Origin: Thermoproteota archaeon
GTDB taxonomy: Archaea; Korarchaeota; JAOZGF01; JAOZFZ01
Direction: 5' to 3'
Length of the DNA: 64,000 nucleotides
Assembly (NCBI GenBank): GCA_027492035.1
Contig: JAOZFT010000007.1
Span: 1-64,000, forward strand
The position numbers were made by a program, and so were the translations under genes. The notes beneath the pieces are model-generated. The model ran no database searches. It was not told the origin of the DNA and worked only from the letters and a program-made list of their open reading frames with translations. This document shows, piece by piece, positions 37,202-45,732 of the stretch (positions within the stretch are counted from its first letter, which is position 1; every line of letters begins with the position of its first letter).

Positions 37202-37633
37202 CAATAAGATAAATTAAGTTATTAAAAATTCTGGTGAATGATTATAATGACTGGAGATGTCAACATCTAGGAAAGTAGTAAATAAACTCTTCTCTATCTA
37301 AATTTGTTATAAAATAATTGTTAAAGCATTAGAAATTTCACAATTAAACTAAGGAACACAAAACTAAAAAAGTAAGGGAAGTAAATATGTTACAAGTAAC
37401 AATAGAAAGATAATATTTTCTATTTGAAGGACGGTAAATCTTCGTTTTAAAGAAGTAACTTTAATGAGAAATGTTCAATTTACTGAGTTATTCAATTTAC
37501 AATTTTTTTGCCCAGAATGCAGAGGCATTACTACTTCAGGTCAATTATTTTATTTACATTCTAAAAAATTTTTCACAAAGAATTAACCCCCTGTAATTAT
37601 TTTACCTAATGTGGTAATGAAGAGCATTTTTGT

Positions 37634-37653
37634 AAAATGACCCCGGTCATTTT
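37634..37653. promoter_or_regulatory. Isolated 20-base palindrome in long intergenic region
   Basis: Arms AAAATGACC and GGTCATTTT (9 bases, perfect) around CC. The GC core makes this stronger than the AT-only palindromes nearby. It is 355 bases from the next start, so it may regulate an unseen transcript or mark a protein-binding site. Confidence 0.45.
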
Positions 37654-38008
37654 CCGCACAGGATTAAGTTGAAGTTTATTTGGGTTTTCATTTCAATAAA
37701 AGGTTAAATGAAAAATAGTGAATAATTGTTTAAATTAAGTTTGGAGTTGAGTTGTCTTTCTGTTAATCGCGATTTATATGAGTAAACAAGGATTTAATAT
37801 CTGAAGTTAACCCTTTTTGTTCTTACGGGTTTAACTGGCGGTTTGTTGGATTCTAAATAGTTTTTAATTTACTAAGATCTTGATGTAGTTTAGGTCCTTA
37901 ATGTTTTCTTTTATATTTTTAAAAATAGTTAGGGGGATAGTTTCAAGTGGGAAGTAAATTTTTGTTTTTAAGGTAATCTTCCAACTTTAGGGAGATAGGT
38001 GTCAAGGT

Positions 38009-38686
38009 TTGATCTCTGTTGAAGCAGTAATTGAAGAAATTAAACGGAAACCTGAATTAGCTAAGAAACTTGCTGAGGCTTTAATTGAGGCTTCGCCGAG
38101 GCTGAGTATAATATTTCAATATGAAAATATACTCATGAACATTGAAAGCCTCAGAGGAGACTTCAACAGGATCCTAAAAAGAATGGAAGCGATTGAAAAT
38201 GAGCAGAGGAAACTCAGAGAAGACTTCAACAGAATAATTAAAGTCGTTGAGAACCTTCAAATTAGCCATAAAAGACTTGAAGAGAGGCTAAATTCATTGG
38301 CAGAATCCATGATTTATGGTTTCGGCCAGTTAAGTAAATTTGCTGGTTTAACGTTTGAGGAGTTTGTTAGGATGTTCCTTTCTGAATACCTGAGGGAGCA
38401 GGGTTTAATACCTAAAAATGAAAACCTTAAGAAGAAGGTTTTAGATGAAGAGGAAATAAACCTCTTCTTTGAAGACCCTTTGATAGTGGGTGAAGTTACA
38501 TCTTATGCAGGAGATAAGTCTAAAATTTTGAAACTTCTGAGAAAGGCAGAGTTAGCAAGAGAAAGGTACAATAAGGAACCTAAAAAATTCCTTATTATAT
38601 TAACTGCTGCGAAGGAGGCGTCGAAAGAGATAAGGAAATTAGCTGAGGAAAATGATGTCAAATTGATAATTGGCAAAACTTCTTAA
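38009..38686 (+). CDS. DUF3782-like coiled-coil/PD-(D/E)xK nuclease-fold protein
   Basis: A 225-residue protein. Residues 1-100 are a long coiled coil with a repeated pattern (LREDFNRIIKVVENLQ, LRGDFNRILKRMEAIE). Residues 110-225 match the restriction-endonuclease-like half of archaeal DUF3782 proteins: FAGLTFEEFVRMFLSEYLRE, EEINLFFEDPLIVGEVTSYA, KFLIILTAAKEAS. The usual ExK is EVT here, so catalysis may be altered or absent. Similar genes are multi-copy in many thermophilic archaea. The TTG start follows a GGTG site. Function unknown. Confidence 0.7.
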   Translation: MISVEAVIEEIKRKPELAKKLAEALIEASPRLSIIFQYENILMNIESLRGDFNRILKRMEAIENEQRKLREDFNRIIKVVENLQISHKRLEERLNSLAESMIYGFGQLSKFAGLTFEEFVRMFLSEYLREQGLIPKNENLKKKVLDEEEINLFFEDPLIVGEVTSYAGDKSKILKLLRKAELARERYNKEPKKFLIILTAAKEASKEIRKLAEENDVKLIIGKTS

Positions 38687-38742
38687 GGAACATTTCTACA
38701 TTTCTTCTCAGTTTCCTTCCCGCAAGTTTAGAAGGGGGTATT

Positions 38743-39636
38743 ATGCCTGGAAAATTTAAAGGTGTTTTTGTACCTCATGTTACCCCTTTCACAGTGAAGG
38801 GTGACATAGATAAAGAAAAATTGAAGAAGCTTATTCATTTTATAATGGACTCAGGTTGTAATGGACTTATTTCGTGCGGAAGTACAGGTGAAGCACCATT
38901 TTTAACATTTGAAGAAAGAAAAGAAATTATTGAGTTAGTTATGGATGAAGTAAGTGGAAAAATGGCTGTTATAGCTGGAACAGGCTCACCTAGCACTTCT
39001 GAAACGCTTAAAATAACAGAAGAGGCTCATGACCTAGGAGTCGACGCAGCCCTTATAATTACACCCTACTTTTTTAAACTAAGCGACAAAGAAGTTTTGG
39101 AACATTACAGAGTTATTATAGAGAAAATTGATTTACCTATTATAATTTATAACGTGCCAAAATTTACAGGTTACAATTTAAACCCCACGATTGTAACTGA
39201 ATTAGCTAAAGAGTACAGCCAAGTTGTGGGTGTAAAGGATTCAAGTGGTTCAATAAATCAAATCTCTAGATTAGTGGAATCCGTCGGAAACAAAATTTCT
39301 GTGTTAGCAGGCACAGGTGAAACCTTTTTCCCAACACTTACATTAGGGGGGCATGGTGGAGTCTTAGCCATAGCTAACGTAGCTCCTCACCTATGTACCC
39401 AAATATATAAATGTTTCAAAGCAGGAGAACTACAAAAAGCCCAACATCTCAATTTTCGATTATTAAAACTGAATGAGTTTTTAGTGAAAAAACACAATCA
39501 AGTAAGTTGCATAAAAACTGCCTTAAACATGATGGTTGAAGCAGGGGGATTACCTAGAAAACCTATTTTGCCTCCATCAATTGAAACAGAAAACAACATT
39601 TTCAAGCTTTTGAAGGAGACAGGTCTTGTAAAGTAA
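38743..39636 (+). CDS. DapA/NAL-family aldolase, substrate uncertain
   Basis: A TIM-barrel class I aldolase of the dihydrodipicolinate synthase / N-acetylneuraminate lyase family. The Schiff-base lysine is in VVGVKDSSG, the catalytic tyrosine in IIIYNVP, and the substrate-carboxylate loop reads GSTGEAP. The Arg that in true DapA follows the Tyr motif (NVPxRTG) is replaced: NVPKFTG. That argues against authentic dihydrodipicolinate synthase and for another 2-oxoacid aldolase such as a KDG or 4-hydroxy-2-oxo acid aldolase. Length 297 is normal. A GAAGGGGG site precedes the ATG. No other lysine-pathway gene is in the window. Confidence 0.85.
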   Translation: MPGKFKGVFVPHVTPFTVKGDIDKEKLKKLIHFIMDSGCNGLISCGSTGEAPFLTFEERKEIIELVMDEVSGKMAVIAGTGSPSTSETLKITEEAHDLGVDAALIITPYFFKLSDKEVLEHYRVIIEKIDLPIIIYNVPKFTGYNLNPTIVTELAKEYSQVVGVKDSSGSINQISRLVESVGNKISVLAGTGETFFPTLTLGGHGGVLAIANVAPHLCTQIYKCFKAGELQKAQHLNFRLLKLNEFLVKKHNQVSCIKTALNMMVEAGGLPRKPILPPSIETENNIFKLLKETGLVK

Positions 39637-39819
39637 AGTTCTAAGCCTTTCCGTAAAAAGCTTTATTAAATTCAAGACGAGAAAGAAGTTATGCCGTTGT
39701 TTGCTTAGCACAGGTGGAAACTGTGTTGAATTTTGTTAGAAAAAATAAATCTTTTTTCCTAATTATTCCTAAAATTCAGTAATTTTTCATAATTTATTTC
39801 CATGACAGTTAATTTGTCT

Positions 39820-39861
39820 AATATTTAAAAAAATAGGGTTTAACTCTGAGAAGTGAGGTGC
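39820..39861 (+). promoter_or_regulatory. Promoter and ribosome-binding site of the kor-hdr operon
   Basis: A TATA-like AATATTTAAAA at 39820-39830 lies about 25-30 bases before a likely start of transcription near 39850; GAGGTG at 39855-39860 is spaced 5 bases from the korD ATG. Inferred from position and consensus only. Confidence 0.4.
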
Positions 39862-39865
39862 TGTA

Positions 39866-40129
39866 ATGTTTACCAGAAAACCTTTGTTACCCCCTACTGC
39901 AAAAAAGCTTAGAGAAGTTGAGATAGTTATTCTTGAAGATAGATGTAAAGGATGTGGCTTTTGCATAGAGTTCTGCCCTAGGGAAGTGCTAAGTAAATCA
40001 GAAAAATTGAACTCAAGAGGTGTTCACCCTCCAAAAGTAAGTAACAAAGACTTATGCGTAGGTTGTGGTTTATGTGAAAAGATATGTCCTGACTTCGCTA
40101 TTTTTCTTGAGGAGTGTGATCAAACATGA
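39866..40129 (+). CDS. korD: 2-oxoacid:ferredoxin oxidoreductase, ferredoxin-like delta subunit
   Basis: An 87-residue two-cluster ferredoxin subunit, CKGCGFCIEFCP and CVGCGLCEKICP, carrying electrons from the thiamine site to ferredoxin. It is first in the order D-A-B-C, which is the order of 2-oxoglutarate:ferredoxin oxidoreductase in methanogens. The stop overlaps the korA ATG (ATGA). It starts a tightly packed seven-gene operon. Confidence 0.9.
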   Translation: MFTRKPLLPPTAKKLREVEIVILEDRCKGCGFCIEFCPREVLSKSEKLNSRGVHPPKVSNKDLCVGCGLCEKICPDFAIFLEECDQT

Positions 40130-41268
40130 GAAGAGACGTGTTGACAGGTGAGTACTTTACAGAAGGCGATATTGCTTGTGCAGAGGGGGCAATAGCTGCT
40201 GGTTGCCGTTTCTTTGCTGGGTACCCCATTACCCCCTCAAGTGAATTAGCTGAACACATGGCAGCAAGGCTTCCTGAAGTTGATGGAGTCTTTATTCAAA
40301 TGGAGGATGAACTCGGATCTATGGCAGCAGTTATAGGTGCAAGCTGGGCTGGAGTGAAATCTATGACAGCGACTTCAGGTCCAGGGTTCAGTTTAATGCA
40401 GGAAAACATAGGACTTGCAATTATGACAGAAACTCCCTGCGTAATAGTTAATATTATGAGAGGGGGACCAAGCACAGGGCAACCTACAAAATCAGGTCAA
40501 CAAGACGTTATGCAAGCTAAATGGGGGTCTCATGGAGATTATGAAATAATTGCAGTTTGTCCTTCAACAGTGCAGGAAATGTTCGACTTAACTATTGAAG
40601 CATTCAATTTGTCAGAAATTTACAGGGTTCCAGTTATAGTTTTAGGTGATGAAATTCTTGGGCATTTAACAGAGAAGCTGGTTATACCGCAACCGGAAGA
40701 AATAGAAATTGTAGAAAGAAGAAAACCGCCAATTAAAGAGGGATATTCTTGGTTTAAGTTCAATCCAGCTTCTATCCCAGCAATGGCCAGTTTCGGTGAA
40801 GGATTTAAAGTTTACGCAACAGGTTTAACTCATGACGAAACAGGGCATCCTGATATGTCTCCAGAAACTCAAACAAAGCTTGTCAAGTATTTATGTGATA
40901 AAGTGCGTAAGAATGCAGACAGAATAGTTAAGTACAAGGAAATAATGCTTGATGATGCAGAAATAGCCATAATAACTTACGGTTCACCAGTGAGATCGGC
41001 TTTAAGTGCAGTGAAAAGAGCAAGGAAAGAAGGGATAAAGGTAGGCCTACTTAAGTTGTCAATTGTTTGGCCATTTCCAGAAAAAATTGTTAAGAAGGTT
41101 TCAGAAGAAGTGGATACGGTAGTGGTGTTGGAAATGAATTATGGGCAAATTTTGCGAGAAGTTCAGAGAGTAGCTGGTTTAGAACGTGTAAAATTTCTCC
41201 CGAAATTCGGTGAAGATTTACATAAACCTGGTGAAGTACTGGAATTAGTTAGAAGGTGTAAAAAATGA
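40126..41268 (+). CDS. korA: 2-oxoacid:ferredoxin oxidoreductase, alpha subunit
   Basis: Pyrimidine-binding domain of the thiamine diphosphate enzyme that turns a 2-oxoacid (probably 2-oxoglutarate) plus CoA into acyl-CoA, CO2 and reduced ferredoxin, or runs in reverse for carbon fixation. Seen: GAIAAGCRFFAGYPITPSSE, IQMEDELGSMAAVIGASWAG, TATSGPGFSLMQENIGLA, VNIMRGGPSTGQPTKSGQQD and GSHGDYE. Length (380) and wording agree best with KorA. The next start overlaps the stop (ATGA). Confidence 0.9.
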   Translation: MRRDVLTGEYFTEGDIACAEGAIAAGCRFFAGYPITPSSELAEHMAARLPEVDGVFIQMEDELGSMAAVIGASWAGVKSMTATSGPGFSLMQENIGLAIMTETPCVIVNIMRGGPSTGQPTKSGQQDVMQAKWGSHGDYEIIAVCPSTVQEMFDLTIEAFNLSEIYRVPVIVLGDEILGHLTEKLVIPQPEEIEIVERRKPPIKEGYSWFKFNPASIPAMASFGEGFKVYATGLTHDETGHPDMSPETQTKLVKYLCDKVRKNADRIVKYKEIMLDDAEIAIITYGSPVRSALSAVKRARKEGIKVGLLKLSIVWPFPEKIVKKVSEEVDTVVVLEMNYGQILREVQRVAGLERVKFLPKFGEDLHKPGEVLELVRRCKK

Positions 41269-42143
41269 AAAGTACAATAAAATATGCAGCTGCACATCCA
41301 TTAGACCCTTACCTCAGGAAGGGAATGATTCCTCACATTTGGTGCACAGGCTGTGGAAACGGGGTAATTCTTAACTGTTTCATTCGGGCAGTAAGAGACT
41401 TAAATATAGACGTAAATAAAACGGTAGTGGTTTCAGGGATAGGGTGCATAGGAAGAATAACAGGGTACATAAACATGGATTCCTTCCACACCACACATGG
41501 CAGACCTATTGCTTTTGCGACAGGGGTGAAACTGGCAAAACCAGAACTTAATGTAGTAGTAATCAGTGGCGACGGTGACCTTTTTGCAATAGGTGGAAAC
41601 CATTTCATTCATGCTGCAAGAAGGAACATGGACCTTTTAGTTATTTGCGCCAATAACTTCAATTATGGTATGACAGGGGGCCAATATGCCCCCACAACTC
41701 CTTTAAACGCTAAAACAATGACCTCTCCTTACGGCAACATTGAACACCCTTTCAACCTGGTTCACTTGGCTTGGGCTTCTGGTGCAGTTTACGTTGCCAG
41801 ATGGACTACTGTGCATGTGACAAGGCTTCTCAAATCAATTAAGAAAGCATTGACAAAGAAGGGGTTTAGGTTTATAGAGGTAATAAGTCCATGTCCTGAA
41901 GTTTATGGTAGATACAACAAAATGGGAGACGCCTTGGAAATAATCAAATGGTTAAAGGAAAACTCAGTAATTCAACATTTCACAGACCCAAGTAAGGCAG
42001 AGATAGAATTGGGGGGAAAAATCACTGTCGGAGAATTCGTTGAGAAAGAGAAACCAGTATATAATGACTTAATTCTACATTTGAAAAGGAGAATAAAAGA
42101 GAAACTGGAGAAGGAGGGAAAGAGGACATTAGTTAAAATTTAA
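41265..42143 (+). CDS. korB: 2-oxoacid:ferredoxin oxidoreductase, beta subunit
   Basis: Holds the thiamine diphosphate and nearby Fe-S ligands: IPHIWCTGCGNGVILNCFIR, SGIGCIGRITGYINMDSFHT, THGRPIAFATGVKLAKPEL, the Mg/TPP motif VISGDGDLFAIGGNHFIHAA, and NNFNYGMTGGQYAPTTP. The 292 residues are standard. TPP and Cys motifs are intact, so the enzyme should be active. The Kor assignment over a pyruvate-type enzyme rests on subunit order and is not absolute. Confidence 0.9.
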   Translation: MKSTIKYAAAHPLDPYLRKGMIPHIWCTGCGNGVILNCFIRAVRDLNIDVNKTVVVSGIGCIGRITGYINMDSFHTTHGRPIAFATGVKLAKPELNVVVISGDGDLFAIGGNHFIHAARRNMDLLVICANNFNYGMTGGQYAPTTPLNAKTMTSPYGNIEHPFNLVHLAWASGAVYVARWTTVHVTRLLKSIKKALTKKGFRFIEVISPCPEVYGRYNKMGDALEIIKWLKENSVIQHFTDPSKAEIELGGKITVGEFVEKEKPVYNDLILHLKRRIKEKLEKEGKRTLVKI

Positions 42144-42166
42144 GCGTTTTGGAAAGGTGTTGAAAA

Positions 42167-42730
42167 ATGAAACTTGAAATTGTTATAGCAGGGTTCGGAG
42201 GCCAAGGCATCATTAAAGCTGGCTTAATAGTGGGTTCTGCAGCTTCGCTTTTCACAGGCTTAAATGCATGCTTTGTCAGATCCTATGGACCTGAAGCAAG
42301 GGGAGGAGCTTGTAAAGCTGAAGTTATAATTTCAGATGAGGAAATTGATTACCCGAAAATCGAGAAGCCAGATGTTTTAGTTGCAATGTCTCAAGAGGGT
42401 TACGAAAAATATGTTGAGAAAGTTAAAGAGAAGGGACTTATTATATTAGATCCTGACTTAGTTGAGCCATTCAAACCTGGAAGAATCTATAAAGTACCAG
42501 CTACAAGAATAGCTGAAAAACTAGGTAAAAAGATAGTTGCTAACGTTGTAATGATAGGGGCTTTAACACCATTAATCAAGGTTTTGAAACCGGAAGATGT
42601 GGAAAACTCACTTGTTAGAAATGTTCCTCCAGGCACCGAGAAACTAAACTTGAAAGCGTTCCGGGAAGGCTATGAATACGGAAAAATTTCATTAAAGCAG
42701 AAAGAACCGGTAAGAAGAATTAATTGTTAA
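42167..42730 (+). CDS. korC: 2-oxoacid:ferredoxin oxidoreductase, gamma subunit
   Basis: A 187-residue gamma subunit with GFGGQGIIKAGLIVGSAASL and SYGPEARGGACKAEVIISDE, both strongly conserved. It completes the four-subunit set. It lies 23 bases after korB behind GGTG and 30 bases before hdrA, so electron output from Kor and the Hdr-type complex are made together. Confidence 0.9.
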   Translation: MKLEIVIAGFGGQGIIKAGLIVGSAASLFTGLNACFVRSYGPEARGGACKAEVIISDEEIDYPKIEKPDVLVAMSQEGYEKYVEKVKEKGLIILDPDLVEPFKPGRIYKVPATRIAEKLGKKIVANVVMIGALTPLIKVLKPEDVENSLVRNVPPGTEKLNLKAFREGYEYGKISLKQKEPVRRINC

Positions 42731-42760
42731 GGGTGAGGAAGAAGAGGAAAAGGGGGTTAT

Positions 42761-45205
42761 ATGGAGACAAGAATAGGGGTGTATATCTGTCATTGCGGCA
42801 CAAACATAGGAGGAGTTTTGGATTGTGAAGCATTGGCAAAATTTGCTTCTAAACTTCCAAATGTAGTTGTGGCAAAAGATTATAAATACATGTGCGCTGA
42901 TCCAGGTCAAGAAATGATTAAAAAAGATATTAAAGAATTTAAATTGAACAGAGTGGTTGTGGCTTCTTGTTCCCCTCGAATGCATGAACCCACTTTTAGA
43001 AAATGTGTAGAGGAGGCAGGTTTAAACTCCTTCTTTTTTGAAATGGCTAACATTAGGGAACAAGTTAGTTGGTGCCATTACGATTCACCAAAACAGGCTT
43101 TTGATAAAGCTAAGGACTTAATAAAGGCAGCTGTAGCTAAGGCTAGGTTGCTTACACCCTTAACACCTCTTAAAGTTCCAGTTGAAAAGAGAGTTTTAGT
43201 GATAGGTGGAGGAGTAGCTGGCATACATGCTGCTCTTGACTTGGCAGATATGGGGTTTAAGGTTTACCTTGTAGAAAAAGAACCAACTATAGGGGGTTGG
43301 ATGGCTTTACTAGACAAAACATTCCCCACTCTTGATTGTTCAATCTGCATCCTTGGACCTAAAATGGTTGATGTAGCTAAACATTCTAACATTGAACTTT
43401 TCACCTACTCTGAAGTGTTAGATATAGAAGGGTTTGTTGGGAATTTCAAGGTTAGAATTCTTAAAAAACCAAGGTATGTGGAAGTTGATAAATGTAACGC
43501 ATGCAGTGAATGCGTGAACGTTTGCCCTGTAGAGGTTCCTAACAAGTTTGACGGTAACTTAGGTTGGAGAAAAGCAATATACATTCCCTTCCCTCAAGCT
43601 GTTCCACCAGCTTACTTGATCGATGAAGATGCCTGTTTAGGAATAACCCCTTTAGCTTGTGGCAAGTGCCAAGAAGTTTGCAGAGAAAAGGGAGGTGACG
43701 CAATCAATTTTGACATGCACCCTGAAGTGTTAGAAGTTAGTGTAGGCGCAATAATTGTTGCTACCGGCTATGAACTTTATGACCCCTCAAAAATTAAAGA
43801 ATACGGTTACGGTGTTTACCAAAACGTAATTACCTGTTTTGAACTTGAAAGGTTAATAAATTCATCAGGACCCACTTACGGAAAGGTTATAAGGCCTTCG
43901 GATGGAAAGGAACCGAAAAAAGTTGCTTTTATTCAATGCGTAGGTTCAAGGGATGAAAAAGCAAATGTTTACTGCTCAGGTTTCTGTTGCATGTACACAA
44001 TCAAAAACGCTATCCTTTTGAAGGAGAAACATCCTGAAACTGAAATATATATTTTTTATATAGACATAAGAGCCAATTTTAAGGGATATGAAGAATTTTA
44101 TAGAAGAGCCAGGGAGGAAGGAATAATTTTCATTAGAGGAAAACCTGCAGAAATTTCCGAGAATCCTTTAACCAAAAATTTAACAATTTATTGTGAAGAT
44201 TTAGGTTTAGGAAAAGTTATTTCACTTGAAGTTGATTTAGTTATTCTTTCAACAGCTGCGATACCAAGACATGGAAAAGACGAATTAGCTAGGAAGCTGA
44301 ACATTGTCACAGGATCTGACGGTTTTTACCTTGAGGCCCACCCTAAACTGAAACCTATTGATGCAGCTACTGACGGTGTTTTTCTTTGCGGGTCAGCTCA
44401 AGGACCAAAAGACATACCTTACAGTGTGTCACAAGCCAGTGCTGCAGCTGCAAGAGCTGCAAGGATTCTTTCAAAGGATTACTGGGAAATTGAACCAATA
44501 GTAGCGTACATAGATGAATCTAAATGTAGAAACCCAAAAACAAAGTGTGGAATATGTGCAACAAAATGTCCCTATGGAGCAATAACTGTAGAGCCAAACA
44601 AACCTGCCAGAGTTGAACCTGCAAAGTGTCATGGATGTGGCACCTGCGCAGCAGACTGCCCCGGTGACGCAATCACCCAGATGCATTTCACAGATGCCCA
44701 AATACTTTCTCAAATACACGCTATTTTGGAAGAGAACCCTGAAGAAAAAATACTTTGCTTCCTTTGCAATTGGTGCAGCTACGCCGGAGCAGATTTAGCA
44801 GGCACTTCAAGACTAACTTATCCACCCAACGCAAGGGCTGTAAGGGTGATGTGTTCAGGTAGAGTTGACAAAGATTTTGTGTTAGAAGCTTTCCGTTTAG
44901 GGGCTGGGATGGTTCTTGTCTCAGGCTGCAGGTTAACAGAGTTCGGAAGCGATTGCCACTACATTACAGGTAACGTAAACGCCAAGAAGAGAATGAAGAT
45001 AGTGGAGAAAATACTTGAAAAAGCAGGAATATCAAAGGAAAGATTCAGACTTGAATGGATATCTGCATCTGAAGGAGATAAATACGCTAAAATAATTAAA
45101 GAAATGGCTGAAAAGATGAAAAAACTTGGAAAAGAGAAAATAATTGAGGAAAATAGGAAAGCAGAGCCTTTCCTTGAAAAAATACTGAAGAAAAAAATTA
45201 CGTGA
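42761..45205 (+). CDS. hdrA: HdrA-type flavin/Fe-S subunit fused to MvhD-like domain
   Basis: The electron-bifurcating core of a heterodisulfide-reductase-like complex, 814 residues. In order: the N-terminal HdrA region (VYICHCGTNIGG, SCSPRMHEPTF); the FAD-binding Rossmann part (GGGVAGIHAALDLADMG) with the LDCSICILGP Cys; an inserted ferredoxin (CNACSECVNVCPVEV); a C-terminal two-cluster ferredoxin (CGICATKCPYGAI, CHGCGTCAADCPGDA); and from about residue 661 an MvhD/FlpD [2Fe-2S] domain (CFLCNWCSYAGAD, VRVMCSGRVD, SGCRLTEFGSDCHY). MvhD usually is separate and takes electrons from hydrogenase, formate dehydrogenase or F420 modules. GTGA couples it to hdrC. Confidence 0.92.
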   Translation: METRIGVYICHCGTNIGGVLDCEALAKFASKLPNVVVAKDYKYMCADPGQEMIKKDIKEFKLNRVVVASCSPRMHEPTFRKCVEEAGLNSFFFEMANIREQVSWCHYDSPKQAFDKAKDLIKAAVAKARLLTPLTPLKVPVEKRVLVIGGGVAGIHAALDLADMGFKVYLVEKEPTIGGWMALLDKTFPTLDCSICILGPKMVDVAKHSNIELFTYSEVLDIEGFVGNFKVRILKKPRYVEVDKCNACSECVNVCPVEVPNKFDGNLGWRKAIYIPFPQAVPPAYLIDEDACLGITPLACGKCQEVCREKGGDAINFDMHPEVLEVSVGAIIVATGYELYDPSKIKEYGYGVYQNVITCFELERLINSSGPTYGKVIRPSDGKEPKKVAFIQCVGSRDEKANVYCSGFCCMYTIKNAILLKEKHPETEIYIFYIDIRANFKGYEEFYRRAREEGIIFIRGKPAEISENPLTKNLTIYCEDLGLGKVISLEVDLVILSTAAIPRHGKDELARKLNIVTGSDGFYLEAHPKLKPIDAATDGVFLCGSAQGPKDIPYSVSQASAAAARAARILSKDYWEIEPIVAYIDESKCRNPKTKCGICATKCPYGAITVEPNKPARVEPAKCHGCGTCAADCPGDAITQMHFTDAQILSQIHAILEENPEEKILCFLCNWCSYAGADLAGTSRLTYPPNARAVRVMCSGRVDKDFVLEAFRLGAGMVLVSGCRLTEFGSDCHYITGNVNAKKRMKIVEKILEKAGISKERFRLEWISASEGDKYAKIIKEMAEKMKKLGKEKIIEENRKAEPFLEKILKKKIT

Positions 45206-45732
45206 AAGAGGAAGGGTGGAGAAAGGAATTGGAACAGGGGGAGAAATTAAGAAAATTAAAGGAAATAAAAAGAAAAGCCTTGATTTGTTTCCAATGTGGA
45301 GTATGTGTTGGAAGCTGTCCAGTCGCTTTCGTAAATGAAAAATATAATCCAAGAAGAATCTTAAGAAACTTCCTTTTCAACCAATCCCCGCCACAGCTAA
45401 ATCTAAGCAATTTACCTTGGCTATGCCTCCATTGTTATGCATGTCTCGAAAGATGCCCCCAAAATATAGGCCTATCAGAAGTTATGTTTAAGATTCAACA
45501 CCTTCAGTTTTTAAATGGAGAAATACCTTCCAGTTTCTTAAATGCAGTTAAACAAATAATTAAAACAGGCAGGGTTTCACCTGTGACGCCAATAACGGAA
45601 AGAAGAAGGGAGCAGCTTAATCTTCCAAAAATTGAAACCGAAACAGGAGTTGAGGAACTTAAGAAAATAATTAAAGAAACAGGTTTAAAAAAACTCCTGT
45701 TCAGTCAAGAAGAGGAGAAAAGAAGTGGCTGA
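45202..45732 (+). CDS. hdrC: HdrC-type iron-sulfur subunit
   Basis: A 176-residue soluble Fe-S subunit linking HdrA to HdrB, with two [4Fe-4S] motifs: CFQCGVCVGSCP near residue 30 and CLHCYACLERCP near 75. A charged N-terminal helix of about 25 residues precedes them. The GTG start overlaps the hdrA stop, and its 3' end overlaps hdrB by 8 bases, so translation is coupled through all three genes. The order A-C-B is found in several archaeal and bacterial Hdr-like sets. Confidence 0.9.
   Translation: MKEEGWRKELEQGEKLRKLKEIKRKALICFQCGVCVGSCPVAFVNEKYNPRRILRNFLFNQSPPQLNLSNLPWLCLHCYACLERCPQNIGLSEVMFKIQHLQFLNGEIPSSFLNAVKQIIKTGRVSPVTPITERRREQLNLPKIETETGVEELKKIIKETGLKKLLFSQEEEKRSG

Larger units (their letters stand above)
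37165..38008. other. Long intergenic region without a convincing gene
   Basis: About 840 AT-rich bases. It starts with a pyrimidine-rich tract that could end transcription of the surface-protein gene, contains a perfect-armed palindrome at 37634-37653, and ends with the promoter and ribosome-binding region (GGGAGATAGGTG) of the next gene. A short open stretch around 37500-37590 (FFCPECRGITTSGQLFYL) has a CxxC but no start or length to support a gene. Confidence 0.4.

Noticed and set aside
37500-37600. CPEC-containing open stretch in the long intergenic region
   Set aside because: No start codon in frame with reasonable length and no second metal-binding pair; not enough for a gene call.
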